The notes under the pieces were generated by a model. It was not told where the DNA came from, did no database searches, and saw only the letters and a program-made list of their open reading frames with translations. From JBBQSN01 sp963825505 (lineage in GTDB: Bacteria; Actinomycetota; Actinomycetes; Actinomycetales; CAWJMD01), in the NCBI GenBank assembly GCA_963825505.1, contig CAWGTL010000014.1:1-64000 (forward strand): a DNA stretch of 64,000 nt, read 5' to 3'. This document shows, piece after piece, positions 41,941 to 51,271 of the stretch (its first letter is position 1; every line of letters begins with the position of its first letter). A program made the translations under genes and the position numbers.

Positions 41941-42837
41941 TCACCAACGCTTCTGGTAGCGGTTGCGGATCGCGATGGCGAGTGCGTTCATCACCAGGAG
42001 CAGGACGAGCATCACGATGATCGCGGCCGAGGCGGCCTCGCGGAAGTCGGCCTGCGGCTGCTGGATCCAGGAGAAGATCTGGATCGGCAGCGCGGTGAAG
42101 CCGGAGAGCAGGCCGTCCGGGTCGTAGTTGACGAAGACCAGCCCTCCCAGCAGCAGCAGCGGCGCAGCCTCGCCGAGCGCGCGGGACAGCGCCAGGATGG
42201 TGCCGGTCGCGACGCCCGGGACCGCCGAGGGCAGGGTCTGCTTCCACACGGTCTGCAGCCGGGTGGCGCCCAGGGCCAACGACCCGTGCCGGATCTCGAC
42301 GGGCACCGACCGCAGCGCCTCACGCGTGGTGATGATGATCACCGGCAGGATCAGCAGGGCCAGCGCGATCGCGCCACTGAGCACCACCCGCCGCTCGAGC
42401 CCGATGGCGAGGGCGAAGCCCGCGGTCAGCATCCCGTAGATGATCGCCGGCACGGCGGCCAGGTTCTGCAGGTTGACCTCGATCAGCTTGTTGAACCAGG
42501 TGGTCGGGTCCGCGAACTCCTCCAGGTACACGCCGGCGGCGATGCCCAGCGGGATCGCCATCAGCGCGGTCGTGCCGATCAGCCAGGCCGAACCGAGGAT
42601 CGCGGCCCGGATGCCGCCCCGCTCGGGCAGCACCTGGCTGGCGTACCGGGTGAAGAGGTTCGAGTCCAGGCGTCCCGCACCGTCGACGAAGGTGTCGACG
42701 ACCAGGACGGCCAGGCACAGCACCGCGAACAGCAGGGCGAACCAGAGCAGGACCAGGAACACCACCGACTGCGGGCTCCTGTCGCCGGCTCTGGCGGCCT
42801 TGAGCGGCCGGGTGGCGACGGCGCCGATGGCGGCCAT
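41941..42837 (-). CDS. pstA: Phosphate ABC transporter permease PstA
   Basis: 298 residues, six membrane helices. EVNLQNLAAVPAIIYGMLTA and VPVEIRHGSLALGATRLQTV (EAA-like loop contacting PstB) are typical. The ATG at 42837 shares one base with the pstC stop (TGATG). Confidence 0.95.
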   Translation of the reverse strand: MAAIGAVATRPLKAARAGDRSPQSVVFLVLLWFALLFAVLCLAVLVVDTFVDGAGRLDSNLFTRYASQVLPERGGIRAAILGSAWLIGTTALMAIPLGIAAGVYLEEFADPTTWFNKLIEVNLQNLAAVPAIIYGMLTAGFALAIGLERRVVLSGAIALALLILPVIIITTREALRSVPVEIRHGSLALGATRLQTVWKQTLPSAVPGVATGTILALSRALGEAAPLLLLGGLVFVNYDPDGLLSGFTALPIQIFSWIQQPQADFREAASAAIIVMLVLLLVMNALAIAIRNRYQKRW

Positions 42838-43823
42838 CAGTAGGCCTCCCTGAAGCGTCGGACCAGCCGGATGCTGATCAGGTTGATGACGAGGGTGATG
42901 ACGAACAGGGACAGGCCGACGGCGAACAGCGAGTTGTAGGTCAGCGTGCCCGGGGTGCTCTCGCCGGTGGCGGTCTGGGCGATGAAGCCCGTCATGGTCT
43001 GGCCGTTCTGGGTGGCGCCGGTCACCATCCGGGCCTGGGTGCCGGCCGCCAGCGCGACGATCATCGTCTCTCCGACGGCGCGGGACAGGCCGAGCACGAT
43101 GGAAGCGGCGATACCCGAGATCGCGGCGGGGAAGACCACCCGCAGCACGGTCCGCATCTTGTTGGCCCCCAGGGCGTACGAGCCCTGGCGCAGCGCGTCC
43201 GGGACGGCCGACATCGCGTCCTCGGACAGGGACGCGACCGTGGGGATGATCATGACGCCGAGCACGAGGCCCGCAGCCAGCACGCTGTACGTGCCGACCT
43301 GGACGCCCAGCAGGCCCTTGAGGATGTCCGGGGCGACCAGGGTGAGGGCGAAGTAGCCGTAGACCACCGAGGGGACGCCGGCGAGCACCTCGAGCACAGG
43401 CTTGAGGACCTTGCGCAACCGGGGCCGGGCGTACTCGGACAGGAAGATGGCGGCGCCGAGGCCGAACGGGATCGCGATGCAGAGCGCGATCACGGTCGTC
43501 CAGGCCGTGCCCGTCACCAGCGGCAGGATGCCGAAGCTCGCGTTCGCGAAGGTGGGGGCCCACCGGGTGTCGGTGAGGAAGTCCGCGATCGGCACCTCGC
43601 GGAAGAACTCCAGCGCGGGCAGCAGCAGGGCGATGACGATGCCGATGGTGATGACCACCGACAGGGCGGCCGCCGACCTGATGGCCACCATCACGGCACG
43701 CTCGCCGTGACGCGGTGACTGCTGGCGCAGCGGATTGCCGTCGCCCTCGATGGTCAGGGGCCGGGTACCCCCGTGGGGGCTCCCCCCGGAAGGGGAGCCC
43801 CCACGAGTCGTCGTCGTGCTCAC
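42837..43823 (-). CDS. pstC: Phosphate ABC transporter permease PstC
   Basis: 328 residues with six helices. VLEVLAGVPSVVYGYFALTL and VPDALRQGSYALGANKMRTV are the PstC loop motifs. The cytoplasmic N-terminus is a Gly/Ser/Pro-rich extension (GGSPSGGSPHGG) whose coding DNA is a 13-bp perfect hairpin (43773-43804). The GTG start lies 43 bases from the pstS stop. Confidence 0.95.
   Translation of the reverse strand: MSTTTTRGGSPSGGSPHGGTRPLTIEGDGNPLRQQSPRHGERAVMVAIRSAAALSVVITIGIVIALLLPALEFFREVPIADFLTDTRWAPTFANASFGILPLVTGTAWTTVIALCIAIPFGLGAAIFLSEYARPRLRKVLKPVLEVLAGVPSVVYGYFALTLVAPDILKGLLGVQVGTYSVLAAGLVLGVMIIPTVASLSEDAMSAVPDALRQGSYALGANKMRTVLRVVFPAAISGIAASIVLGLSRAVGETMIVALAAGTQARMVTGATQNGQTMTGFIAQTATGESTPGTLTYNSLFAVGLSLFVITLVINLISIRLVRRFREAY
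43773..43804. repeat. 13-bp perfect hairpin within the start of pstC
   Basis: GTGGGGGCTCCCC pairs with GGGGAGCCCCCAC around a 6-base loop, codons about 7 to 17 of pstC. It may throttle translation or transcription between pstS and the permease genes, the same place in other operons where an intergenic stem lies. Confidence 0.7.
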
Positions 43824-43865
43824 GTCGATCGGGTGCCTTCGTGTGGAGGTCGGAGGTGGAGGAGG

Positions 43866-44837
43866 TCAGCCGATGCTGCCGACGGCGTCGGTGAGCGCCG
43901 TGGCCTGCTCCTCGTTCAGCGGGATGTACTGCGCGGCCTCGGCGATCGGGCCGTCGTTCTCCGCGTAGTACCTCACGAACTCCGCCACCTGCGGCTTGTC
44001 CGCGAACGAGGCGTTGGAGACGTAGATGAACAGCGGGCGGGCGAGCGGCGTGTAGCTGCCGTCCTGCGCCGTCTCCGCGCTCGGGGCGACACAGCCCTCG
44101 CCGCTGTCGATCTCGACGGCCTTGAGCGTCTCGGCGTTCTCCTCGAAGTAGGTGAAGCCGAAGTAGCCGAGGGCGTTCGGCGAGCCGGACACGCCCTGGA
44201 CGATCGTGTTGTCGTCCTCGGAGGCGTTGTAGTCGGCGCGGCTGGCGCCCTCCTCACCGTTGATCTCGTCGGTGAAGTAGTCGAAGGTGCCGGAGTCGGT
44301 GCCCGGGCCGTACAGCTCGATGGTCTCGCCGGGGAAGTCCCTGTTGACCTGGTCCCAGGTGCTGATCGCGCCCTCGGCGTCGGGCCCCCACAGGGTCGCG
44401 AGCTCGTCGGTCGTCAGGCAGGTGATGAAGTCGTTGTCGGCGGACACCACGACCGTCATGGCGTCGGTGGCGACCTGGAGCTCGGTGTACTCGACGCCGT
44501 TGTCCTCGCAGATGGCGATCTCCTCCTCGGAGATCGGGCGGGAGGCGTTGGAGATGTCGGTCTGGCCGAGGCAGAACTTCTCGAAGCCACCGCCGGTGCC
44601 GGAGGTGGCCACCGAGACGTTGACATCCGGGTTCTCCTCGGCGAACAGCTCGCCGGCCGCGGCCGTCAGCGGCTGGACGGTGGACGAACCGTCCACGACG
44701 ACCTCGCCGGACGCGCCGGCCTCGCCGCCGCCCGTGCCCGAGGCCTGGTCCTCGTTGCCGCCTCCGCAGGCCGACAGACCCAGCGCGAGAGCGAGGACCG
44801 CGGGGAGAGCGAGACGGCTCAGGGTGGTGCGCTTCAC
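43866..44837 (-). CDS. pstS: Phosphate-binding lipoprotein PstS
   Basis: 323 residues. Signal peptide ending ALGLSAC (lipobox). VDGSSTVQPLTAAAGELFAE and TSGTGGGFEKFCLGQTDISN, then GTDSGTFDYFTDEI, are the phosphate-binding loops of PstS. First gene of pstSCAB; the PHO box 92 bases upstream indicates PhoP control. Confidence 0.96.
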   Translation of the reverse strand: MKRTTLSRLALPAVLALALGLSACGGGNEDQASGTGGGEAGASGEVVVDGSSTVQPLTAAAGELFAEENPDVNVSVATSGTGGGFEKFCLGQTDISNASRPISEEEIAICEDNGVEYTELQVATDAMTVVVSADNDFITCLTTDELATLWGPDAEGAISTWDQVNRDFPGETIELYGPGTDSGTFDYFTDEINGEEGASRADYNASEDDNTIVQGVSGSPNALGYFGFTYFEENAETLKAVEIDSGEGCVAPSAETAQDGSYTPLARPLFIYVSNASFADKPQVAEFVRYYAENDGPIAEAAQYIPLNEEQATALTDAVGSIG

Positions 44838-44928
44838 GTGTGTGTACCTCTCGGCAGGGGCCGCCGAGCGGCCCGGTGTCGTCCTGACGCCGCTGACGCT
44901 AAGCAGGCGAGGTGGACTGGAGGACCGC

Positions 44929-44961
44929 CCCGGGTGAACCTGAGGTGAACGAGCCGGTAAC
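44929..44961 (-). promoter_or_regulatory. PHO box: three 11-bp direct repeat units before pstS
   Basis: On the minus strand GTTACCGGCTC, GTTCACCTCAG and GTTCACCCGGG follow one another without gaps. This is the 11-base PhoP direct-repeat unit known from Streptomyces (consensus G-T-T-C-A-C-C). A TAGCGT at 44901-44896 may be the -10 element. Confidence 0.85.
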
Positions 44962-45033
44962 GCTGGCGGGACCGCTGGGCCGTCCGGTGGAGGCCGTGGG
45001 CCGACCGGTGGTAGGTCCGGGTGACGAACCGGG

Positions 45034-45987
45034 TCAGACCACGCGGGCGGCGTGCCGCTCGACCGCGACGACCCGACCGGAGGAGTGCGCCACGTGCGCG
45101 ACGAGGAGCTCCCCGGGGGCGAGGAACGGGTCCTTGGCCGGCAGGTCCCCGGAGCGGCCCGTCTCGGCCCGTCCGGCCAGCGCGCCGAGCAGGGTGCCGA
45201 GCACCGGCCGGTGGGTGCAGACGACGACCGGACGGCGCTTGCCGATCAGCTTGCGCACCAGGTCGGCGGTCTTGGCCCGGTCGCGGCGGTGGCCGTCCTC
45301 GCTGAGGGCGTTCTTGGTGCGCAGCTTGGTGCCCAGCAGGCCGCCGTGCGCCGACAGGAACGGCTCGACGGTCTGGACGCACCGTTTCCACGGGCTGCTC
45401 ACCACCCGGGCGGGGGCGAAGGCGGCGAGGGTGTCGACGACGGCGACGGCCTGGTTGCGTCCGGCCTGCACGAGCGGACGCTCGGCGTCGGCCTGCCCCC
45501 ACACGCTCTTCGGCCGGGCGTGCCCGTGCCGCAGGACGGCGACGGGGAACGTGCGCAGCGTCCCCTCCTCCCACGCCTCGATCACGGCGAGCAGCTGGAC
45601 CCGGTCGGCCCGGCGGGTGAGCAGCTTCTCCGCCTCCGGCGCCTGCACCCAGCGGGTCACGTCCACCTCGTCCGGGTGCGGGGGCGCAGGCGGGTCGCCC
45701 GACGGGCCTGCGGCCGCCCAGTAGCGCACCGACTTCGACGTCGAGTCACCGACGACGTAGTGCGCGGTGGGCAGCGGGCGCCCGAGCGCGATCTGGATCC
45801 CGGTCTCCTCCAGCACCTCGCGGACGGCCGCGGCGGGCAGCGACTCGTCGCCCTCCAGCTTGCCCTTGGGCCACGACCAGTCGCGGTAGGCCGGACGGTG
45901 CACGAGCAGGACCTCGAGGTGGCCGTTCCGCTCGCGCCAGACGACCGCCCCGGCCGCCACGACCGGCGGCCGTCGACCCGCGCCCAT
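45034..45987 (-). CDS. mutT1: MutT1-like NUDIX hydrolase with C-terminal histidine phosphatase domain
   Basis: 317 residues. The NUDIX box GKLEGDESLPAAAVREVLEE-TG (residues about 42-63) is complete. The second half opens with AVLRHGHA, the RHG core of the histidine-phosphatase fold, and has VVVCTHRPVL. The two-domain design is that of mycobacterial MutT1 (Rv2985), which cleans 8-oxo-dGTP and other nucleotides. It lies 32 bases downstream of ppk in the same direction, as in mycobacteria. Confidence 0.88.
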   Translation of the reverse strand: MGAGRRPPVVAAGAVVWRERNGHLEVLLVHRPAYRDWSWPKGKLEGDESLPAAAVREVLEETGIQIALGRPLPTAHYVVGDSTSKSVRYWAAAGPSGDPPAPPHPDEVDVTRWVQAPEAEKLLTRRADRVQLLAVIEAWEEGTLRTFPVAVLRHGHARPKSVWGQADAERPLVQAGRNQAVAVVDTLAAFAPARVVSSPWKRCVQTVEPFLSAHGGLLGTKLRTKNALSEDGHRRDRAKTADLVRKLIGKRRPVVVCTHRPVLGTLLGALAGRAETGRSGDLPAKDPFLAPGELLVAHVAHSSGRVVAVERHAARVV

Positions 45988-46019
45988 CGCTCAGCGACCT
46001 GCGGCCGTCGGCGCCGCCA

Positions 46020-48233
46020 TCACCGTCGCCGCGACGTGCGCTGGGACGACCGCTGCTCGATGACGGTGGCCTGCAGGTCGCGCAGGTGCTCGCCGTCCGG
46101 CCCGAGGTGGTGGCGGGTCCACTGCCCGTCCGCGCCGAGGTGCCACGAGGCGGTGCCCGGGTCCATCGAGAGGTCGACCAGCTCGTCCAGCTCGGCCAGG
46201 TGGTTGGGCTCGGTGATGCGCACGAGCGCCTCGACCCGGCGATCGAGGTTGCGGTGCATCATGTCGGCGCTGCCGATGTAGGTGACCGGTTCGCCGCCGC
46301 CGGCGAACGAGAAGACCCGCGAGTGCTCCAGGAAGCGCCCGAGCACCGAACGCACCCGGATGTTCTCCGACAGGCCGGGCACCCCGGGTCGGAGCCCGCA
46401 GATGCCACGGACGACGACGTCGACCGGCACGCCCGCGGTGGAGGCCCGGTAGAGGGCGTCGATGATCTGCTCGTCGACCATCGAGTTCGCCTTGATCCGG
46501 ACCCGGGCGGGGCGTCCGGCCTCGTGGTGCGCGATCTCCTCGTCGATCCGCTGCAGCAGGCCGGCGCGCAGCGAGCGCGGCGCCACCAGCAGCCGCCGGT
46601 ACGTGGTCTTCGGTGCGTAGCCGGAGAGCTGGTTGAACAGGCGGGTGAGGTCCTCGCCGACCGCGGCGTCGCAGGTGAGCAGCCCGAGGTCCTCGTACAG
46701 GCGTGCGGTCTTGGGGTTGTAGTTGCCCGTCCCCACGTGGCAGTAGCGCTTGATGCCGTCGGACTCCTGGCGGACCACGAGCGACAGCTTCGCGTGCGTC
46801 TTCAGGCCCACGATGCCGTAGACGACGTGCACGCCGGCCTGCTCCAGCTTGCGCGCCCAGGAGATGTTGGCCTGCTCGTCGAAGCGGGCCTTGATCTCCA
46901 CCAGCGCCAGCACCTGCTTGCCGGCGTCGGCGGCGTCGATGAGGGCGTCGACGATGGGGGAGTCGCCGGACGTGCGGTACAGCGTCTGCTTGATGGCGAG
47001 CACGCGCTTGTCGGTGGCGGCCTGCTCGAGGAACGCCTGCACCGAGGTCGAGAACGAGTCGTAGGGGTGGTGCAGCAGCACGTCGCCCTTGCGGATCGCG
47101 GCGAAGATGTTGCTGGGCTTGGCGGTCTCGCGGCCGTCGGTGAGGTGCGGGTGCGTCTTCGGGACGAACTTCGGGTAGTGCAGGTCGCCGCGGTCGACGT
47201 CGGCGACGGTGCCGAGACCGCGCAGGTCGAGCGGCTCCGGGAGGGTGTAGACCTCCGAGTCGTTCACGCCGAGCTCGCGCACCAGCAGGTCGCGCACGCG
47301 GTCGCCGACGTCCTCGGACAGCTCGAGCCGCACCGGTGGGCCGAACCGGCGGCGCAACAGCTCCTTCTCCAGCGCCTGCAGCAGGTTCTCGGCGTCGTCC
47401 TCCTCCACCTCGAGGTCCTCGTTGCGCGTGACGCGGAAGGTCTTGTGCTCCAGCACCTCCATGCCGGGGAAGAGCTGGTCGAGGTGCACCGCGATGAGGT
47501 CCTCGAGACCGACGAAGCGGGTGGTGCGCACGTGGTGGGTGCCGGACGCGGCGAGCTCGGGGTCGACGCTGTCGGGCTCCACCTCGACGAAGCGCGGCAG
47601 CAGCGGCGGCACCTTCACCCGCGCGAAGTGCTCGGTGTGGGTGGTGGGGTTGCGCACCACGACGGCGAGGTTCAGCGACAGGCCGGAGATGTACGGGAAC
47701 GGGTGTGCCGGGTCGACGGCGAGCGGGGTGAGCACCGGGAACACCCGCTCGGCGAAGATCTCGTGAAGGCGGTGCTTCTCGTTGTCGGACAACGAGTCCC
47801 ACGTGACGATGTGGATGTGCTCGTCGGCGAGGGCTGGTCGCAGCCGTTCCGCGAACAGGGCGGCGTGCCGCCCCATCAGGGCTGACGCGCGCGACGCGAT
47901 GGCGTCGAGCACCTCCCGCGGCTCGAGACCGGAGGCGGCGGTGACGGCGAGCCCGGTGGCGATCCGGCGCTTCAGGCCGGCCACGCGCACCATGAAGAAC
48001 TCGTCGAGGTTGCTGGCGAAGATGGCGAGGAAGCGGATGCGCTCCAGCAGGGGGAGCGCGTCGTCCTCGGCGAGCTCGAGCACGCGCTCGTTGAAGGCCA
48101 ACCAGCTCAGCTCGCGGTCCAGGAACCGGTCGGCCGGCAGCGCCGGGAGGTCGTCGACCTCCGGCTCGGGCGCAGCCGGGCCGCGCTGCGTCGCTGCTAC
48201 GCGCGGCGCCCCGGGACGAGCCTGGGTGGTCAT
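46020..48233 (-). CDS. ppk1: Polyphosphate kinase 1
   Basis: 737 residues, the expected length. RFLDRELSWLAFNERVLELA opens the N domain, HPYDSFSTSVQAFLEQAATD and VLAIKQTLYRTSGDSPIVDA mark the catalytic C1, and CHVGTGNYNPKTARLYEDLG with NSMVDEQIIDALYRAS the C2 domain. It makes polyphosphate from ATP reversibly. Placed between mshD and mutT1 and near the pst operon, it belongs to the phosphate-storage neighbourhood. Confidence 0.97.
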   Translation of the reverse strand: MTTQARPGAPRVAATQRGPAAPEPEVDDLPALPADRFLDRELSWLAFNERVLELAEDDALPLLERIRFLAIFASNLDEFFMVRVAGLKRRIATGLAVTAASGLEPREVLDAIASRASALMGRHAALFAERLRPALADEHIHIVTWDSLSDNEKHRLHEIFAERVFPVLTPLAVDPAHPFPYISGLSLNLAVVVRNPTTHTEHFARVKVPPLLPRFVEVEPDSVDPELAASGTHHVRTTRFVGLEDLIAVHLDQLFPGMEVLEHKTFRVTRNEDLEVEEDDAENLLQALEKELLRRRFGPPVRLELSEDVGDRVRDLLVRELGVNDSEVYTLPEPLDLRGLGTVADVDRGDLHYPKFVPKTHPHLTDGRETAKPSNIFAAIRKGDVLLHHPYDSFSTSVQAFLEQAATDKRVLAIKQTLYRTSGDSPIVDALIDAADAGKQVLALVEIKARFDEQANISWARKLEQAGVHVVYGIVGLKTHAKLSLVVRQESDGIKRYCHVGTGNYNPKTARLYEDLGLLTCDAAVGEDLTRLFNQLSGYAPKTTYRRLLVAPRSLRAGLLQRIDEEIAHHEAGRPARVRIKANSMVDEQIIDALYRASTAGVPVDVVVRGICGLRPGVPGLSENIRVRSVLGRFLEHSRVFSFAGGGEPVTYIGSADMMHRNLDRRVEALVRITEPNHLAELDELVDLSMDPGTASWHLGADGQWTRHHLGPDGEHLRDLQATVIEQRSSQRTSRRR

Positions 48234-48300
48234 GGGGGTCAGTGTGGCACCGCGAGGTGAACGGTTCCCCCCGGACGGCGAAGCCGTCCCCGGGGGTCGG

Positions 48301-49251
48301 TCAGGTGCTGGGGGCGAGTGCGTACCTGACGTCGACGTGCGCGACCTCGAGACCCTGCCGCCGGTAGAGCGCGACCGCCGGCACGTTGTCGGCCTCCACG
48401 TAGAGCAGGACCTCCTCCAGCGGAGCGCCCGTCGGGTCGTGGGTGGTGGCGAGGTGGGCGAGCCCCGCCCGCAGCAGGGCGCCGCCGAGCCGTCGGCCCT
48501 GCGCGGCCGGCGCGACGCCGAGCACGTAGACCTCGCCGGCCGCCGGTCCCTCGGCGGAGGCGGGGTGCACCTTGGTCCAGTGGAACCCGAGCAGCTCGCC
48601 GCTGACGGCGTCCTCGGCCAGCAGGAAGCCCCCAGGGTCGAACCACGCCTCGCCCTGACGCTCGCGCAGGTCGTCCAGCGTGGTGGCGCCCTGCTCGGGG
48701 TGGTGCGCGAAGGCGGCCGCGTTCACGGCCAACCAGGCCTGCTCGTCGCGGCCCACGACGAACGGCCGCAGCACCACGCCCTCGGGCGGGTCGTCGGGCC
48801 CGGCGGCGCCGGTGGCGTCGTCCGGTCGGAGCGGGCGCCGCATCTGCCAGAGCTCGCGCTCGCGGGCCGCACCGACGCGTGCGGCGAGCGCGGCCGCACC
48901 GGGGTGGTCGCCGTGGGCCCACGCCAGCACCGTCCCACCCCCTTCCCCGGCACCGGCCGCCCGGACCACCGCCTCGACCAGCGCGGTGCCGATCCCGCGC
49001 GACCTGTGGCTCGGGTGCACCGCCCCCTCGACCTGCACGCCGGCCCCACCGGGCGTGAGCTGGGCGTACCCGACGAGCTCGTCGCCGACAGCGACGCCGA
49101 GGTGGCGGACGCCCGGGCGCCGGTGCCGCAGCGCGAGCTCGCCCGCCTCGGAGACCGGTCGGGCGCCGTCCGTGGCCGTGGCGGCCTCGAGCAGGCGGGG
49201 GACGCGGGCCAGCCCGGCCTCGTCCAGGTCGTGCACGTCCAGCGGGTCCAC
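48301..49251 (-). CDS. mshD: Mycothiol synthase
   Basis: 316 residues from GTG 49251; a TTG at 49260 is possible. Two GNAT domains in tandem: HPSHRSRGIGTALVEAVVRA in the first, VAPAAQGRRLGGALLRAGLA in the second, with FHWTKVHP and VLLYVEADNVPAVALYRRQG typical of MshD. It acetylates Cys-GlcN-Ins to finish mycothiol. With mshA at 61.9 kb the window holds the first and last steps of that pathway. It neighbours glnR and ppk, as in mycobacteria for glnR. Confidence 0.93.
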   Translation of the reverse strand: MDPLDVHDLDEAGLARVPRLLEAATATDGARPVSEAGELALRHRRPGVRHLGVAVGDELVGYAQLTPGGAGVQVEGAVHPSHRSRGIGTALVEAVVRAAGAGEGGGTVLAWAHGDHPGAAALAARVGAARERELWQMRRPLRPDDATGAAGPDDPPEGVVLRPFVVGRDEQAWLAVNAAAFAHHPEQGATTLDDLRERQGEAWFDPGGFLLAEDAVSGELLGFHWTKVHPASAEGPAAGEVYVLGVAPAAQGRRLGGALLRAGLAHLATTHDPTGAPLEEVLLYVEADNVPAVALYRRQGLEVAHVDVRYALAPST

Positions 49252-49376
49252 GGTGGCCAACCTACGTCCGCCGCCCGCAGCCCGTCGGCAGGAATTCACC
49301 CGTGTGCCGGAGCCGCTGCGCGCGTCCGAGCCGTAGGGTCGTCCGGTCTGCACCGTCCGTGACGCCAGGAGACCCC

Positions 49377-51107
49377 ATGAGCCGTCGACCCAGAACGCTC
49401 GCCGCCACCCTCGTGGCGGCCACCGCCGCCTTCGGGCTGGCTGCCCTACCTGCGCAGGCCGGCGGCCAGGACGCCGCTGCAGCGGCCGCCGCTCGCACCC
49501 AGACCGTGCAGCTGCTGTCGTTCAACGACTTCCACGGCCACCTCGAGGCGACGGATCCGCCGCTGAGCCGCACGCTCGACCCGAGCCAGACGCTGGTGGG
49601 CGGTGCCGAGTACCTCGCGCCGACCCTCGCCGCGCTCCGCGCGCAGGCCGGTGACCAGAACAGCCTCACCGTCGCCGCCGGCGACCTGATCGGCGGCTCG
49701 CCGTTCCTGTCCGGCGCCTTCCACGACGAGCCCGCGGTGGAGTCGCTCGAGGCGATGGGCCTGGACGTCAGCTCGGTGGGCAACCACGAGTTCGACGAGG
49801 GCACCGACGAGATCCTGCGGATGCAGAACGGCGGCTGCCACCCCGTCGACGGCTGCTACTTCCCGGAGGACCCGTACGACGGCGCCGACTTCGACTGGCT
49901 CGCGGCCAACGTCGTCCGCCGTGACACCGGCAGGACGCTGCTGCCGAGCACGAAGGTCGAGCGCGTGGGCGGCGTCAAGGTCGGCTTCATCGGGATGACG
50001 CTGGAGGCCACGCCGACCCTGGTGAACCCGGACGGCGTGTCGTCGGTGCGCTTCCTCGACGAGGTGGTCACCGCGAACCGCGAGGCCCGCAAGCTCAAGC
50101 AACGCGGGGTCCAGGCCATCGTCGTCCTCCTGCACGAGGGCGGACTGCAGACCGGTACCTACCAGGACTGCACCGGCATCTCCGGAGCCGTGGTCGGCAT
50201 CGCCGAGCGCCTGAACCCCGAGATCGACGCCGTCGTCACCGGGCACACCCACCAGCCCTACGTGTGCTCCATCCCCGACCCCCGCGGGCAGCCGCGGCTC
50301 GTGACCTCGGCGGCCTCGTTCGGCCAGGTCGTCACCGAGACCACCCTGGTCGTCAACAAGCGCACCGGTGACGTCGTGCGGGGGTCGAGCACGGCCACCA
50401 ACCACCTCGTCGCCCGCTCGGCCGTCACGGCGGACCCGGCGCAGACCTCGATCATCGCCAAGTGGCAGACCCTGGCCGGCCCGATCGGCAACCAGGTGGT
50501 CGGCCACGCGTCCTCCGACATCGGCGGCGACGGCGTCACCGGCCCCGCGTGCCGGTGCCAGGAGACGGCCATCGGCAACCTGATGGCCGACGCGATCCTC
50601 TGGGGCACCAGCGCGCCGGAGGACGGCGGGGCCCAGCTGGCCCTGATCAACATCGGCGGCATCAGGGCACCCCTGGCCGCCGGCGAGATCACCTACGCCG
50701 AGGCGTACGCCGTGCAGCCGTTCGGCAACGTGCTGGTGTCGATGGACCTCACGGGCGCCCAGCTCGACACCGTGCTGGAGCAGCAGTACCAGCCGGTGTC
50801 GGCCCGCGGCAGCCGGCCGCTGCTGGCGCTCGGCACCTCGGAGGGCTTCACCTACACCTGGGACGGCACCGCGCCCCAGGGCTCGCGCGCGAGCGGGCTG
50901 ATGCTCGACGGCGTGGCGATCGACCCGGCCGCCACCTACCGGGTGGGGACGCTCAACTTCCTCGCGGCGGGCGGTGACCTGTTCACCGAGTTCACCAACG
51001 GCACCAACCTGCTCGGGGCCGAGGAGGACGTGACCAACCTGGTCGAGTACCTCGGTGCGAACGACCCCGTGAGCCCGCCGGCCACGGACCGGGTGAACGG
51101 TCTGTAG
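49377..51107 (+). CDS. Secreted 5'-nucleotidase / UDP-sugar hydrolase
   Basis: 576 residues with a Sec signal peptide (RTLAATLVAATAAFGLAALPAQA). The metallophosphatase domain shows SFNDFHGHLE, AAGDLIGGSP, VGNHEFDEG and VVTGHTHQPY; the 5'-nucleotidase C domain has GNLMADAILWG and INIGGIRAPL. It should hydrolyse extracellular nucleotides to phosphate and nucleoside, which fits the phosphate theme. ATG 49377 after CCAGGAGACC. No cell-wall anchor seen. Confidence 0.92.
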   Translation: MSRRPRTLAATLVAATAAFGLAALPAQAGGQDAAAAAAARTQTVQLLSFNDFHGHLEATDPPLSRTLDPSQTLVGGAEYLAPTLAALRAQAGDQNSLTVAAGDLIGGSPFLSGAFHDEPAVESLEAMGLDVSSVGNHEFDEGTDEILRMQNGGCHPVDGCYFPEDPYDGADFDWLAANVVRRDTGRTLLPSTKVERVGGVKVGFIGMTLEATPTLVNPDGVSSVRFLDEVVTANREARKLKQRGVQAIVVLLHEGGLQTGTYQDCTGISGAVVGIAERLNPEIDAVVTGHTHQPYVCSIPDPRGQPRLVTSAASFGQVVTETTLVVNKRTGDVVRGSSTATNHLVARSAVTADPAQTSIIAKWQTLAGPIGNQVVGHASSDIGGDGVTGPACRCQETAIGNLMADAILWGTSAPEDGGAQLALINIGGIRAPLAAGEITYAEAYAVQPFGNVLVSMDLTGAQLDTVLEQQYQPVSARGSRPLLALGTSEGFTYTWDGTAPQGSRASGLMLDGVAIDPAATYRVGTLNFLAAGGDLFTEFTNGTNLLGAEEDVTNLVEYLGANDPVSPPATDRVNGL

Positions 51108-51124
51108 GCCACTCGGACGGAGCA

Positions 51125-51170
51125 CGCCGCGGGGCGGGCCCTGGGGAGACCCGGGGTCCGCCCCGCGGCG
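51125..51170 (+). terminator. Strong GC-rich terminator hairpin
   Basis: CGCCGCGGGGCGG (51125-51137) pairs perfectly with CCGCCCCGCGGCG (51158-51170) just after the nucleotidase stop. No T-run, as is common in actinobacteria. Confidence 0.8.
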
Positions 51171-51271
51171 CGTTCACCCGTCCGGTGCGCGCCCTTTGAC
51201 GGCGTCGTCACGGTCGGCGACGATGTGCCCGCCGGCGCGGGTGGCGTCGGCGGTGGGTCGGTTCGGGGAGA

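Noticed and set aside
46086..47885. 599-codon plus-strand frame opposite ppk
   Set aside because: Antisense shadow of a canonical ppk1.
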